Positions 53,607 to 61,305 of a DNA stretch of 64,000 bases are shown in pieces. The DNA comes from CAVWSM01 sp963757805. Lineage in GTDB: Bacteria > Actinomycetota > Actinomycetes > Jiangellales > Jiangellaceae. The notes below the pieces were generated by a model, which saw only the letters and a list, made by a program, of their open reading frames with translations, did not search any database and was not told the DNA's origin. Within the stretch, counting starts at the first letter, position 1, and the number at the start of each line of letters is the position of its first letter. The translations under genes and the position numbers were made by a program. The stretch is from positions 1,240,001-1,304,000 of the forward strand of contig CAVWSM010000006.1 in NCBI GenBank assembly GCA_963757805.1, given 5' to 3'.

Positions 53607-53715
53607 GATCTTATGGCGTTCTGGGGGCCAGAGCCCCCAACCTGCCTCAAGATCGACAAGGTGGCTGGCGATTTTGGGGCGTTCTGGGGCGGGAGCCCCG
53701 GGGCTGTCTCAAAAT
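53607..53715. repeat. Two tandem related hairpins downstream of recX
   Basis: Unit 1 (53607-53654) and unit 2 (53670-53715) share the layout GAT-TT, GGCGTTCTGGGG, GAGCCCC and CTGnCTCAA-ATC. Each folds into a long hairpin with GAT(C/T)TT/AA-ATC outer ends and a G/C-rich inner stem. They are spaced by 15 bases, so the element looks like an imperfect duplication. No U-tract follows. They lie in the 594-base gap between recX and rny, the largest gap apart from the fossil region. Confidence 0.65.
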
Positions 53716-53774
53716 CAGCAGGCGGGAATCCGTGCCACCCAGCTGCGACACGGCCCCGCGAGGACCCGCTCGTC

Positions 53775-53804
53775 TTGACCCTCCTTGTTACCGATTTGTA
53801 GCCT
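53775..53804 (+). promoter_or_regulatory. Candidate promoter of rny (TTGACC-18-TAGCCT)
   Basis: TTGACC (53775-53780) and TAGCCT (53799-53804) are separated by 18 bases, a fair sigma-A-type promoter. The leader to rny would be about 275 nt. Nothing else coding was seen in 53491-54084, apart from the tandem hairpins. Confidence 0.35.
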
Positions 53805-54084
53805 GACCTTCAGGAAGGGATCACTCCGCGGCAGAGCGGATTTCGATAGCTCGCAGAACTGACATGTAGGCACGATCGACGACCACCCGGTCGCTTCGTA
53901 CTTCTGGACCGAGGACCAGGCCCGCGACAGTCGGGCCCGAGCATGACGGCGAGGAGGGCCGTCGTCCCGCACCGCGCCGTGTTTCACGAGCGGTGCTGTT
54001 GGCCTACCCACCGCCGTGCCGCGCAGGAGTCCCTTCCGACAAAGCGCGCCCGTCCAGGGCGCCGTCGAGAAGGAGCGTGCGTTC

Positions 54085-55707
54085 ATGTCCGACACTGGGT
54101 GGCTCCTCCTCGGCGTACTAGTCGTTCTGATCGCGGGCATCGGGCTTCTCGCCTACGCCGTCTTCCACCGCAACGGGTCGTCCTCCCGACTGGCTGCGCT
54201 CGAGGCTGAACGAGCCCAGCTGCTCGCCCAGCGGGAGGCCGAGCGGCACGCGATCCAGCGCGACGCCGACGACATCGTCCGCCGCGCCGGCGACGAGGCC
54301 GCGGCCCTCCGCCGCCAGGCCGACCAGGTGTCGGCGCACGCACGCCAGTTCCGCGAGACCACCGAGGCCGAGCTCTCCGGCCAGCGGGAGGCGCTGTCCA
54401 CCCGGCAGGTCGACCTCGATCGCCGCGAGCGCCGCCTCGCGGAGCGCGAGGAGCGGCTGGACACGGACGCGCGCACCCTCGAGGAGCGCACCCAGGAGCT
54501 CTCGGATATCGCCGCTGACATCGAGCGCAAGACGCTCGAGCTCAAGGACGTCGAGGAGGACCGCCGGCTCATTCTCGAGCGCACCGCTGGGCTCACCGCC
54601 GAGCAGGCCAAGGCCGAGCTCGTCACTGCCATGGAGCGCCAGGCAAAGCGCGAGGCCGCCATCATCGTCCGGGACATCGAGAAGGAAGCCCAGGACGAAG
54701 GCGACATGCGCGCCCGCAAGATCATCACGCTGGCGATCCAGCGGCTCGCCTCTGAGCAGACCGCCGAGTCCGTCGTGTCCGTCCTGCACCTGCCCGGCGA
54801 CGAGATGAAGGGCCGCATCATCGGTCGTGAGGGCCGCAACATCCGTACGTTCGAGCAGGTCACCGGCGTCAACTTGATCATCGACGACACCCCCGAGGCC
54901 GTCCTGCTCTCCTGCTTCGACCCGGTGCGCCGCGAGATCGGCCGGCTCACACTCGAGGCGCTGGTGCTCGACGGACGAATCCACCCGCACCGCATCGAGG
55001 AGCAGTACGAGAAGTCCAAGGCCGAGGTCGAGCGGCTCTGCGTCCGCGCCGGGGAGGACGCGCTAGTCGAGGTCGGGATCACCGACATGCACCCCGAGAT
55101 GATCGCCCTGCTCGGACGGCTCCGCTATCGCACCTCGTACGGGCAGAACGTCCTCAAGCACCTCATCGAGTCGGCCCACCTCGGCGGCATCATGGCGGCC
55201 GAGCTCGGCCTCGACATCGCCTCCGTCAAGCGGTCGGCGCTGCTACACGACATCGGTAAGGCGCTCACCCACGAGGTCGAGGGCAGCCACGCCATGATCG
55301 GCGCCGAGATCGCCCGCCGCTACGGCGAGCACGAGGACGTCGTACACGCGATCGAGGCCCACCACAACGAGGTCGAGGTGCGCACGGTCGAGGCCGTCCT
55401 CACCCAGGCCGCCGACGCCATCTCCGGCGGCCGCCCCGGTGCCCGGCGCGAGTCGCTCGAGGCCTACGTCAAGCGGCTCGAACGCCTCGAGGAGATCGCC
55501 ATGGCCCACGAGGGCGTCGAGAAGGTCTTCGCCATGCAGGCCGGCCGCGAGGTCCGCGTCATGGTCCAGCCCGACGCCATCGACGACCTGGCCGCGCAGG
55601 TGCTCGCCCGCGACATCGCCAAGCAGGTCGAGGAGGAGCTGACCTACCCCGGCCAGATCCGCATCACTGTCGTGCGGGAGAGCCGGGCCAGTGAGTTTGC
55701 CCGCTGA
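54085..55707 (+). CDS. rny: Ribonuclease Y
   Basis: RNase Y is a membrane-tethered endoribonuclease that starts mRNA decay. The 540-residue protein has one N-terminal membrane segment (TGWLLLGVLVVLIAGIGLLAYAVF), a long coiled coil rich in Glu/Arg (residues about 35-220), a KH domain (EMKGRIIGREGRNIRTFEQVTGVNLIIDDTP) and a catalytic HD domain (SALLHDIGKALTHEVEGSHAMIG, with HD about residue 392). ATG at 54085 is preferred over an upstream start because GAGAAGGAG (54067-54075) and the hydrophobic segment fit. Together with RNase J and PNPase, the window holds three major RNA-decay enzymes. Confidence 0.95.
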   Translation: MSDTGWLLLGVLVVLIAGIGLLAYAVFHRNGSSSRLAALEAERAQLLAQREAERHAIQRDADDIVRRAGDEAAALRRQADQVSAHARQFRETTEAELSGQREALSTRQVDLDRRERRLAEREERLDTDARTLEERTQELSDIAADIERKTLELKDVEEDRRLILERTAGLTAEQAKAELVTAMERQAKREAAIIVRDIEKEAQDEGDMRARKIITLAIQRLASEQTAESVVSVLHLPGDEMKGRIIGREGRNIRTFEQVTGVNLIIDDTPEAVLLSCFDPVRREIGRLTLEALVLDGRIHPHRIEEQYEKSKAEVERLCVRAGEDALVEVGITDMHPEMIALLGRLRYRTSYGQNVLKHLIESAHLGGIMAAELGLDIASVKRSALLHDIGKALTHEVEGSHAMIGAEIARRYGEHEDVVHAIEAHHNEVEVRTVEAVLTQAADAISGGRPGARRESLEAYVKRLERLEEIAMAHEGVEKVFAMQAGREVRVMVQPDAIDDLAAQVLARDIAKQVEEELTYPGQIRITVVRESRASEFAR

Positions 55708-55735
55708 GTTCGCCGAGTAGGCATGATCGGCAACG

Positions 55736-55784
55736 GCGTGCACGGTTCTGGCCCGCCCCCTGCACGGGCCAGGACCGTGCACGC
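55736..55784. terminator. 20-bp palindrome after rny
   Basis: Arms 55736-55755 and 55765-55784 (GCGTGCACGGTTCTGGCCCG and its complement) match over 20 bases with one mismatch, with a 9-nt loop. It begins 28 bases after the rny stop and is a likely terminator. Confidence 0.7.
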
Positions 55785-55884
55785 TCACAACGCCTTTCGG
55801 ATCAGCGGCCCTCATGGATTGGTCTGGATCGCAGATTTCTTCAACCGTTAGCTCGGCGGCAGAAGGACGCCGTCAATCAGGTAG

Positions 55885-56076
55885 ACCGTCGCTGCGCTCA
55901 CTGGTGCACTCGGCTCACCGGTCACCGCGGTCGGGGGGGCGACGATCGACCGCACTCCGCGTCCGCTCAAAGAGTTTGCGATCCGCACGTTCGGCGAGGC
56001 GGACAAGGCCGTCCTGCTCGGAGGCATCCTCGCCACCATTGCCGTTTATGCGTGCGTCGTCGGGGTCGGCCTCAGC
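55885..56076 (+). pseudogene. Fossil of a membrane-bound molybdopterin oxidoreductase
   Basis: Frame 1 between 55885 and 56076 reads a convincing family-like segment: VTAVGGATIDRTPRPLKEFAIRTFGEADKAVLLGGILATIAVYACVVGVGL, preceded by TVAALTGALGSP. This resembles the membrane-spanning N-terminus of actinobacterial sulfite-oxidase-like molybdopterin proteins. A TAG closes the frame upstream and there is no start. Beyond about 56076 no similarity is visible and the catalytic domain is missing. Small insertions cannot recover the gene because 600 bases is too little for it. It is a remnant, disrupted probably when the glu transporter region arrived or rearranged. The rest of the gap 55785-56306 holds nothing I can support. 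Confidence 0.6.
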
Positions 56077-56306
56077 CGCGCCCAGAGCCGCTCCCACCGC
56101 CACCAGCCCGGCCAGCATCTCATCGCGACCGACGGTTCGTCGCAGTGCCGGCGCAGCCACTGCACCATCACGGCCAGCATTCGAGCCCGGGTGGGCTGCG
56201 GATTGCTGGGCAGCGCCGATGCTGAGCAGCAGCTGGTCACTGCATCAGGGCACGTCTACCTGCTCACGGCAGCCGTCCCACGGGACTGCCCTGCTGACTC
56301 AGTGGG

Positions 56307-57194
56307 TCACGGATTGCCGAACGGGACGTTTCGCGCGTCGGCCGACAGCTCGGTTTCGAGATCGGTCACCTTTGGCGGACGGCCGGCGGTGCGCCCCGAC
56401 AACCGGCGCTCGAGCCAGATCGCGAGCCGCGACAAGCTGAAGTTGACGACGATGTACAGCGCCGCGCCTACGAAGAACAGCGAGAACACATAGCGGCTGC
56501 CATAGAACTCGCCGAGGTTCTGGATGGCCTGGAGCAGCTCGGGGTAGGCGACGATGTAGCCCAGCGCCGTGTCCTTGTTGAGGACGACGAGCTGGCTCAC
56601 CAGTGACGGCAGCATGCTGCGGACGGCCTGCGGGAGCAGGACGATCCGCAAGGTCTGGCCTGAGGTCAGTCCAATCGCCTGTGCCGCCTCCGTCTGCCCC
56701 TTGGGCAGCGCGACGATCCCGGCCCGCAGGATCTCGGCGAAGATCGCTCCGTTGTAGAGAGTGAGGCCGAACACGACCGCCTGGAACAGCGACGTTCCCA
56801 GTCCGATCGCGGCGAAGAACATCAGGAGTACGACGGGGAGGCCGCGGAACAGCTCGAGCACAACCGTCGCCGGGACGCGGATCCACGCCCTGCGGGACAT
56901 TCGCAGGACAGCCAGGATGACCCCGAGCAGCAGCGCAAGGACTGCCGAGACCGCGGCCGCCCGGAGCGTCGCGCGCGCGCCCACCCACAGCCGCTCCCAG
57001 ACCACGTCGGGGGTGAACCCCATGACCTCGTCGGTGAAGATGTCCCATCGGTTGCCATCGAAGATGTCGTTGGCGGCGAGTCGGCTGATCGCCACCGCGA
57101 TGATGGCGAGGACGAACAGGCCGCCCAGAATCGAGCCGATGAGGATCCGGCGACGACCGCGCGGCCCGGGCTCGTCATAGAGAACGCTGCTCAT
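56307..57194 (-). CDS. gluD: Glutamate-type amino acid ABC transporter permease GluD
   Basis: A 295-residue permease of the His/Glu/Gln family (three-to-five membrane segments). It contains the EAA loop EILRAGIVALPKGQTEAAQAIGLTSGQTLRIVLLPQAVRSMLPSLVSQ. An N-terminal cytoplasmic extension (MSSVLYDEPGPRGRRR) precedes the first segment. It overlaps gluC (ATGA) and is the last gene of the leftward gluABCD operon. The C-terminal tail of 40 residues is charged. Substrate assignment to glutamate is from gene order and family, and other polar amino acids are possible. Confidence 0.9.
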   Translation of the reverse strand: MSSVLYDEPGPRGRRRILIGSILGGLFVLAIIAVAISRLAANDIFDGNRWDIFTDEVMGFTPDVVWERLWVGARATLRAAAVSAVLALLLGVILAVLRMSRRAWIRVPATVVLELFRGLPVVLLMFFAAIGLGTSLFQAVVFGLTLYNGAIFAEILRAGIVALPKGQTEAAQAIGLTSGQTLRIVLLPQAVRSMLPSLVSQLVVLNKDTALGYIVAYPELLQAIQNLGEFYGSRYVFSLFFVGAALYIVVNFSLSRLAIWLERRLSGRTAGRPPKVTDLETELSADARNVPFGNP

Positions 57195-57841
57195 CGGGCG
57201 AACACCGCCCGCCGCTCGAGGCGCCCGGCGAGATACCCGGCGGGAACCGTGATGATCAGGTAGAACACCCCGACGCCGATCAGCACCGCGATGACGTCAC
57301 CCGGGTTCGCGTTGGCCAGCCGCCGCCCGACGCCGAACAGCTCGAAGACGAAGAAGCCGCCGGCGACGGACGTGTTCTTCGCCAGGGCGATGAAGATGTT
57401 GATCAGTGGTGGGATCACGGTGCGAAACGCCTGGGGGAGGATCACGAAGCGGAGTGACTGAACGAAAGTGAGGCCGATCGACCGCGCCGCCTCGGCCTGG
57501 CCCACGCCGATGGCGTTGATCCCGGACCGCACCGCCTCGCACACGAACGCTGAGGTGTAGAGGCTGAGCGCGATGACCGCGGAGACGAAGAACGAGTCGA
57601 TCACGATGTCCAGGCGGGGCAGCACGAAGACCACGCCGAAGAACGCCAGGGTGAGCGGAGTGTTGCGGACGATCTCGACGTAGATAGTGCCGAACCAGCG
57701 CAGCGGCGCCACCGGGGAGACCCGGAATGAGCCGAGGATCGTTCCCCAGACCAGTGCGATCGCACCCGAGATCAGCAGCAGGCTCAGCGTTGTGCGAAAG
57801 CCCTGCCAGTAAAGGTCAAGGTTGTCGAGGATCGCGTCCAC
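57191..57841 (-). CDS. gluC: Glutamate-type amino acid ABC transporter permease GluC
   Basis: A 216-residue membrane protein with five predicted segments, starting MDAILDNLDLYWQGFRTTLSLLLISGAIALVWGTILG. The EAA loop is EAVRSGINAIGVGQAEAARSIGLTFVQSLRFVILPQAFRTVIPPLIN. It pairs with GluD in the membrane. It is preceded by a 20-bp perfect hairpin lying between gluB and gluC, which may lower expression of the permeases relative to the binding protein. Stop overlaps the gluD start. Confidence 0.92.
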   Translation of the reverse strand: MDAILDNLDLYWQGFRTTLSLLLISGAIALVWGTILGSFRVSPVAPLRWFGTIYVEIVRNTPLTLAFFGVVFVLPRLDIVIDSFFVSAVIALSLYTSAFVCEAVRSGINAIGVGQAEAARSIGLTFVQSLRFVILPQAFRTVIPPLINIFIALAKNTSVAGGFFVFELFGVGRRLANANPGDVIAVLIGVGVFYLIITVPAGYLAGRLERRAVFAR

Positions 57842-57871
57842 GCATCACCTGCTGTTCGGGAGGTCTGCGTC

Positions 57872-57927
57872 GATCATGGAGAAGTCCCCCACGGAGGTTG
57901 CCCAGGGTGGGGGACTTCTCCATGATC
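57872..57927 (-). promoter_or_regulatory. 20-bp perfect hairpin between gluB and gluC
   Basis: The arms 57872-57891 and 57908-57927 are fully complementary (GATCATGGAGAAG... ), with a 16-nt loop. On the transcribed strand it lies 22 bases after the gluB stop and 31 before gluC. Such structures behind the binding-protein gene of ABC importers often stabilise or partly terminate the transcript, giving more binding protein than permease. The mechanism here is inferred. Confidence 0.7.
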
Positions 57928-57948
57928 AACTGGTTGGGGACTCGGGTC

Positions 57949-58824
57949 TCAGTAGCGGTCGACCGTCGGCGGGTCCGGCAGCGGGAGGACGGCGCCGGCG
58001 GTGTTCTCCCAGGCGTCCGCCCAGCGGCCGTCCTCGAAGGACTCCTCGAGAACGTCGTTGATGAACATGCGGAAGTCGGTGTCACCCAGCGTGAGGCCGA
58101 TGCCGTAAGGCTCCTCGGAGAACGGCTCGCCGACGATCTTGAACTCGCCAGGGTTCTGGTCGACGAACCCCGAGAGGATGACGTTGTCAGTTGTCAGCGC
58201 GTCGACCTGCCCGTTGCGCAGCGGCTCGAGGCAGTTGCTGTAGGCGTCGGTCAACTGCAGCGTCGCCTGCGGGTAGTTGTCCATGATTCGCTTCGCCGGA
58301 GTCGATCCCTCCACCGAGCAGACTGTCTTGCCAGCCAGGTCGTCGGGACCATTGATGTCGGTGTTGGCCTCCGTCACCATGATCGTCTGACCGGCGACGT
58401 AGTAGGGACCGGCGAAGTCGACGACCTCCTTGCGGGTGTCGTTGATCGTGTACGTCGCGACCACGATGTCGACCTGCCCGTTCTGGATGAACGGCTCGCG
58501 GTTGGCCGACACGGTCTCGACCCAGTTGATGCCGTCCTCGTCGATGCCTAGCTCCGAAGCGACGATCTTGGCGATCTCGACGTCGAAGCCGACGGGCTTC
58601 CCGTCCGGGCCCTCGAGCCCGAACAACGGCTGGTCGAACTTGGTGCCCACCGTGATGGACCCGGCCTCGCTGAGCTCGGCCATCTTCGTACCGGCCGCGA
58701 ACGAGGGCGCCTCGGTCGGCGTCGAGCCCGTCGTGGCGTCGTCATCATCGTCCCCGCCACAGGCGGCCAGGCTCAGCGCCAGCGCACCAGCGCCGAGCAC
58801 AGCCGTGATCTTGTGGATCCGCAT
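57949..58824 (-). CDS. gluB: Glutamate-type ABC transporter substrate-binding lipoprotein GluB
   Basis: A lipoprotein: MRIHKITAVLGAGALALSLAACGGDDDDD, lipobox LAAC. The mature domain is an SBP_bac_3 fold with GSITVGTKFDQPLFGLEGPDGKPVGFDVEIAKIVASELG, NWVETVSANREPFIQNGQVDIVVATYTINDTRKEVVDFAGPYYVAGQ and VCSVEGSTPAKRI. The TSTPINDTR-type pattern fits GluB-like proteins. It delivers amino acid to the GluC/GluD permease. ATG at 58824 has GGAAGGCAGG just upstream; a start at 58842 lacks such a site. The C-terminal DPPTVDRY motif is intact. Confidence 0.93.
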   Translation of the reverse strand: MRIHKITAVLGAGALALSLAACGGDDDDDATTGSTPTEAPSFAAGTKMAELSEAGSITVGTKFDQPLFGLEGPDGKPVGFDVEIAKIVASELGIDEDGINWVETVSANREPFIQNGQVDIVVATYTINDTRKEVVDFAGPYYVAGQTIMVTEANTDINGPDDLAGKTVCSVEGSTPAKRIMDNYPQATLQLTDAYSNCLEPLRNGQVDALTTDNVILSGFVDQNPGEFKIVGEPFSEEPYGIGLTLGDTDFRMFINDVLEESFEDGRWADAWENTAGAVLPLPDPPTVDRY

Positions 58825-58875
58825 GTTCCTGCCTTCCGTCATGACCGGCCCACTGAGGGGTCTCGACCGGTCGCC

Positions 58876-59617
58876 TTAGTGCGTCAGGATCTTGCTGAGG
58901 AAGTCGCGCGCCCGGTTGCTCTGCGCGGACGTGAAGAACTGCTCCGGTTCAGCCTGCTCGATGATCTCGCCGTCGGACATGAAGACCACCCGGTCGGCGG
59001 CTCGCCGTGCGAACCCCATCTCGTGGGTGATCACGACCATCGTCATGCCGTCCCGGGCCAGGGCGGTCATGACGTCGAGGACCTCGTTGATCATCTCTGG
59101 GTCAAGGGCCGACGTCGGCTCGTCGAAGAGCATCACCTTGGGGTCCATCGCGAGTGCGCGGGCGATCGCGACCCGCTGCTGCTGCCCGCCGGAGAGGGCT
59201 GCGGGGTACTTGGCGGCCTGGTCGGCCACTCCGACCCGCTCGAGCAGTGCCATCGCCCGCTTGTTGGCTTCCGCCTTCTTGAGACCCTTGGCCTGCACCG
59301 GCCCAAGAGTGACGTTCTCGCAGCACCGTTTTGTGGGCGAACAGGTTAAAGGACTGGAACACCATCCCGATGTCGGCCCGCAGCCGCGCCAGCGCCTTGC
59401 CCTCCAGCGGCAACGGCTTGTCGTTGAAGGTGATCGTTCCGCTGTCGATCGGCTCGAGCCGGTTGATCGTCCGGCACAGGGTCGACTTGCCCGACCCCGA
59501 CGGTCCGATCACGACGACGACCTCGCCCTCGCTGATGGTGAGGTCGATGTCCTTGAGCACATGCAGGTCACCAAAGTGCTTGTTGACCTTGTCCAGCACG
59601 ACGAGCGGTCGACTCAT
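58876..59617 (-). CDS. gluA: Glutamate-type ABC transporter ATP-binding protein GluA, one apparent +1 insertion
   Basis: The ATPase of the importer: Walker A IGPSGSGKST, Q-loop MVFQSFNLFAHKTV, signature ALSGGQQQRVAIARALA, Walker B VMLFDEPTSALDPEMI and H-loop VVITHEMGFARRAADRV. The frame breaks near 59318, between AHKTVL and ENVTLGPVQAKGLKK. Removing one base gives about 246 residues, the usual length; the span is 3n+1. It heads the leftward operon gluA-gluB-gluC-gluD, the same order as in Corynebacterium glutamicum. Confidence 0.9.
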
Positions 59618-59704
59618 GCGGGCTAGTCCACCAGACAACGGAGGGTCGCGTCCGTACGGCTTGCCCCCGTACGTGCAGATTGTTGTCGAGCCGTGACGCC
59701 CGGT

Positions 59705-59710
59705 TACCCT
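59705..59710 (+). promoter_or_regulatory. -10 box TACCCT, leaderless start of miaB
   Basis: TACCCT followed by 7 nt and GTG at 59718, with no ribosome-binding site. It lies in the 100-base gap divergent from gluA. Confidence 0.45.
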
Positions 59711-59717
59711 CGATGAC

Positions 59718-61206
59718 GTGATTTCCCGTACGTACGAGGTCCGCACCTACGGCTGCCAGATGAACGTCCACGACTCCGAGCGGCTCTCCGGCTTGCTCGA
59801 GGGCGCGGGCTATCACCGGGCCAGCGACGGCGAGCAGGCCGACATCGTGGTGCTCAACACCTGCGCCGTGCGGGAGAACGCCGACAACAAGCTCTACGGC
59901 AACCTCGGCCGGCTCGCCTCCGTCAAGTCCGCCCACCCCGGCATGCAGATCGCCGTTGGGGGCTGCCTGGCCCAGAAGGACCGGGGCGAGATCGTGCGCC
60001 GCGCACCTTGGGTCGACGTGGTCTTCGGCACCCACAACATCGGGTCACTGCCGGTGCTGCTCGAGCGCGCTCGCGTCGCCGAGGAGGCCCAGGTCGAGAT
60101 CCTCGAGTCGCTCGAGGTCTTCCCGTCCACGCTCCCCGCTCGCCGCGAGAGCCCGTACGCCGCGTGGGTCGCCGTCAGCGTCGGCTGCAACAACACCTGC
60201 ACGTTCTGCATCGTCCCGAGCCTGCGAGGCCGGGAGAAGGACCGACGGCCCGGCGAGATTCTCGCCGAGATCGAGGCGCTCGTCGCCGAGGGCGTGATCG
60301 AGGTCACGCTGCTGGGCCAGAACGTCAATGCGTACGGCGTGGAGTTCGGCGACCGGTTCGCGTTCGCCAGGCTGCTGCGCGCCTGCGGTGAGATCGAAGG
60401 GCTGGAGCGCGTACGGTTCACCAGCCCGCACCCGCGCGACTTCACCGACGACGTCATCGCGGCCATGGCCGAGACGCCCAACGTCATGCCGCAGCTGCAC
60501 ATGCCGCTGCAGTCGGGCTCCGACGCCATGCTGCGCGCGATGCGCCGGTCCTACCGCTCCGACCGTTACCTCGGCATCATCGACCGGGTCCGCGCCGCGA
60601 TGCCCGACGCCGCGATCACGACCGACATCATCGTCGGTTTCCCCGGTGAGACTGAGGCCGACTTCGCGGAGACTCTGCGCGTCGTACGGCAAGCGCGCTT
60701 CGCCAGCGCCTTCACGTTCCAGTACTCAAAGCGGCCCGGCACCCCCGCGGCCACCATGGCGGACCAGGTGCCGAAAGCAGTGGTCCAGGAGCGGTACGAG
60801 CGACTCACCGAGGTCGTCGAGGACGTCGCCTGGGACGAGAGCAAGCGCCTCGTCGGTCGCCGCGCCGAGGTGCTCGTCGCCGAGGGGGAGGGTCGCAAGG
60901 ATGGACTCACCCATCGCCTGTCGGGGCGCGCTCGAGACAACCGGCTCGTGCACTTCTCGGTGCCGGCCGGTGCGGAGTCGCCACGTCCTGGCGACATGGT
61001 CGAGGTCGAGGTGACCTACGCCGCGCCGCACCACTTGGTGGCTGATTCGACGACCTACATGTTGCGCCGTACCCGCGCCGGCGACGCTTGGGCCGCGCGC
61101 ACCGCGGTCCCGGAACCAGTCGGCCCCGGTGTCCTGCTCGGCATGCCGACGATCGGTGTTCCGGCAGCGGATGCACCATCGGTCGGCTGCGTGCAGCGCC
61201 GTCTGA
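59718..61206 (+). CDS. miaB: tRNA-2-methylthio-N6-dimethylallyladenosine synthase MiaB, one apparent +1 insertion near the end
   Basis: MiaB is a radical-SAM enzyme that methylthiolates A37 of tRNAs reading U-initial codons. VRTYGCQMNVHDSERLSG, VVLNTCAVRENADNKLYG and GGCLAQKDRG give the first cluster. CNNTCTFC (about residue 156) is the radical SAM motif, LLGQNVNAYG and the C-terminal TRAM domain follow. As assembled the frame runs past a normal end into the next gene. If one base near 61185 is extra, the protein ends after LGMPTIGVPAADAPS at a TGA at 61204-61206 with about 495 residues, the normal length (span 3n+1). Confidence 0.9.
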
Positions 61207-61305
61207 CGATCGTCCACGTTTTCCCTGACTGCCCTCGCGGCGGGCTCGCGGACACATACACTCCGAGCTCCGATGTTGGCGTCCGTGAAGGGACGGCGCG
61301 AGTTC

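Noticed and set aside
55848..56039. A minus-strand frame ending VYLIDGVLLPPS, resembling a fasciclin domain end
   Set aside because: The plus strand over the same bases gives a much longer and better match to a molybdopterin oxidoreductase N-terminus, so the minus-strand similarity is judged chance.
56307..59617. Calling the importer a glutamine- or arginine-specific system
   Set aside because: Gene order matches gluABCD but binding specificity cannot be read from the sequence; only the general amino-acid role is supported.
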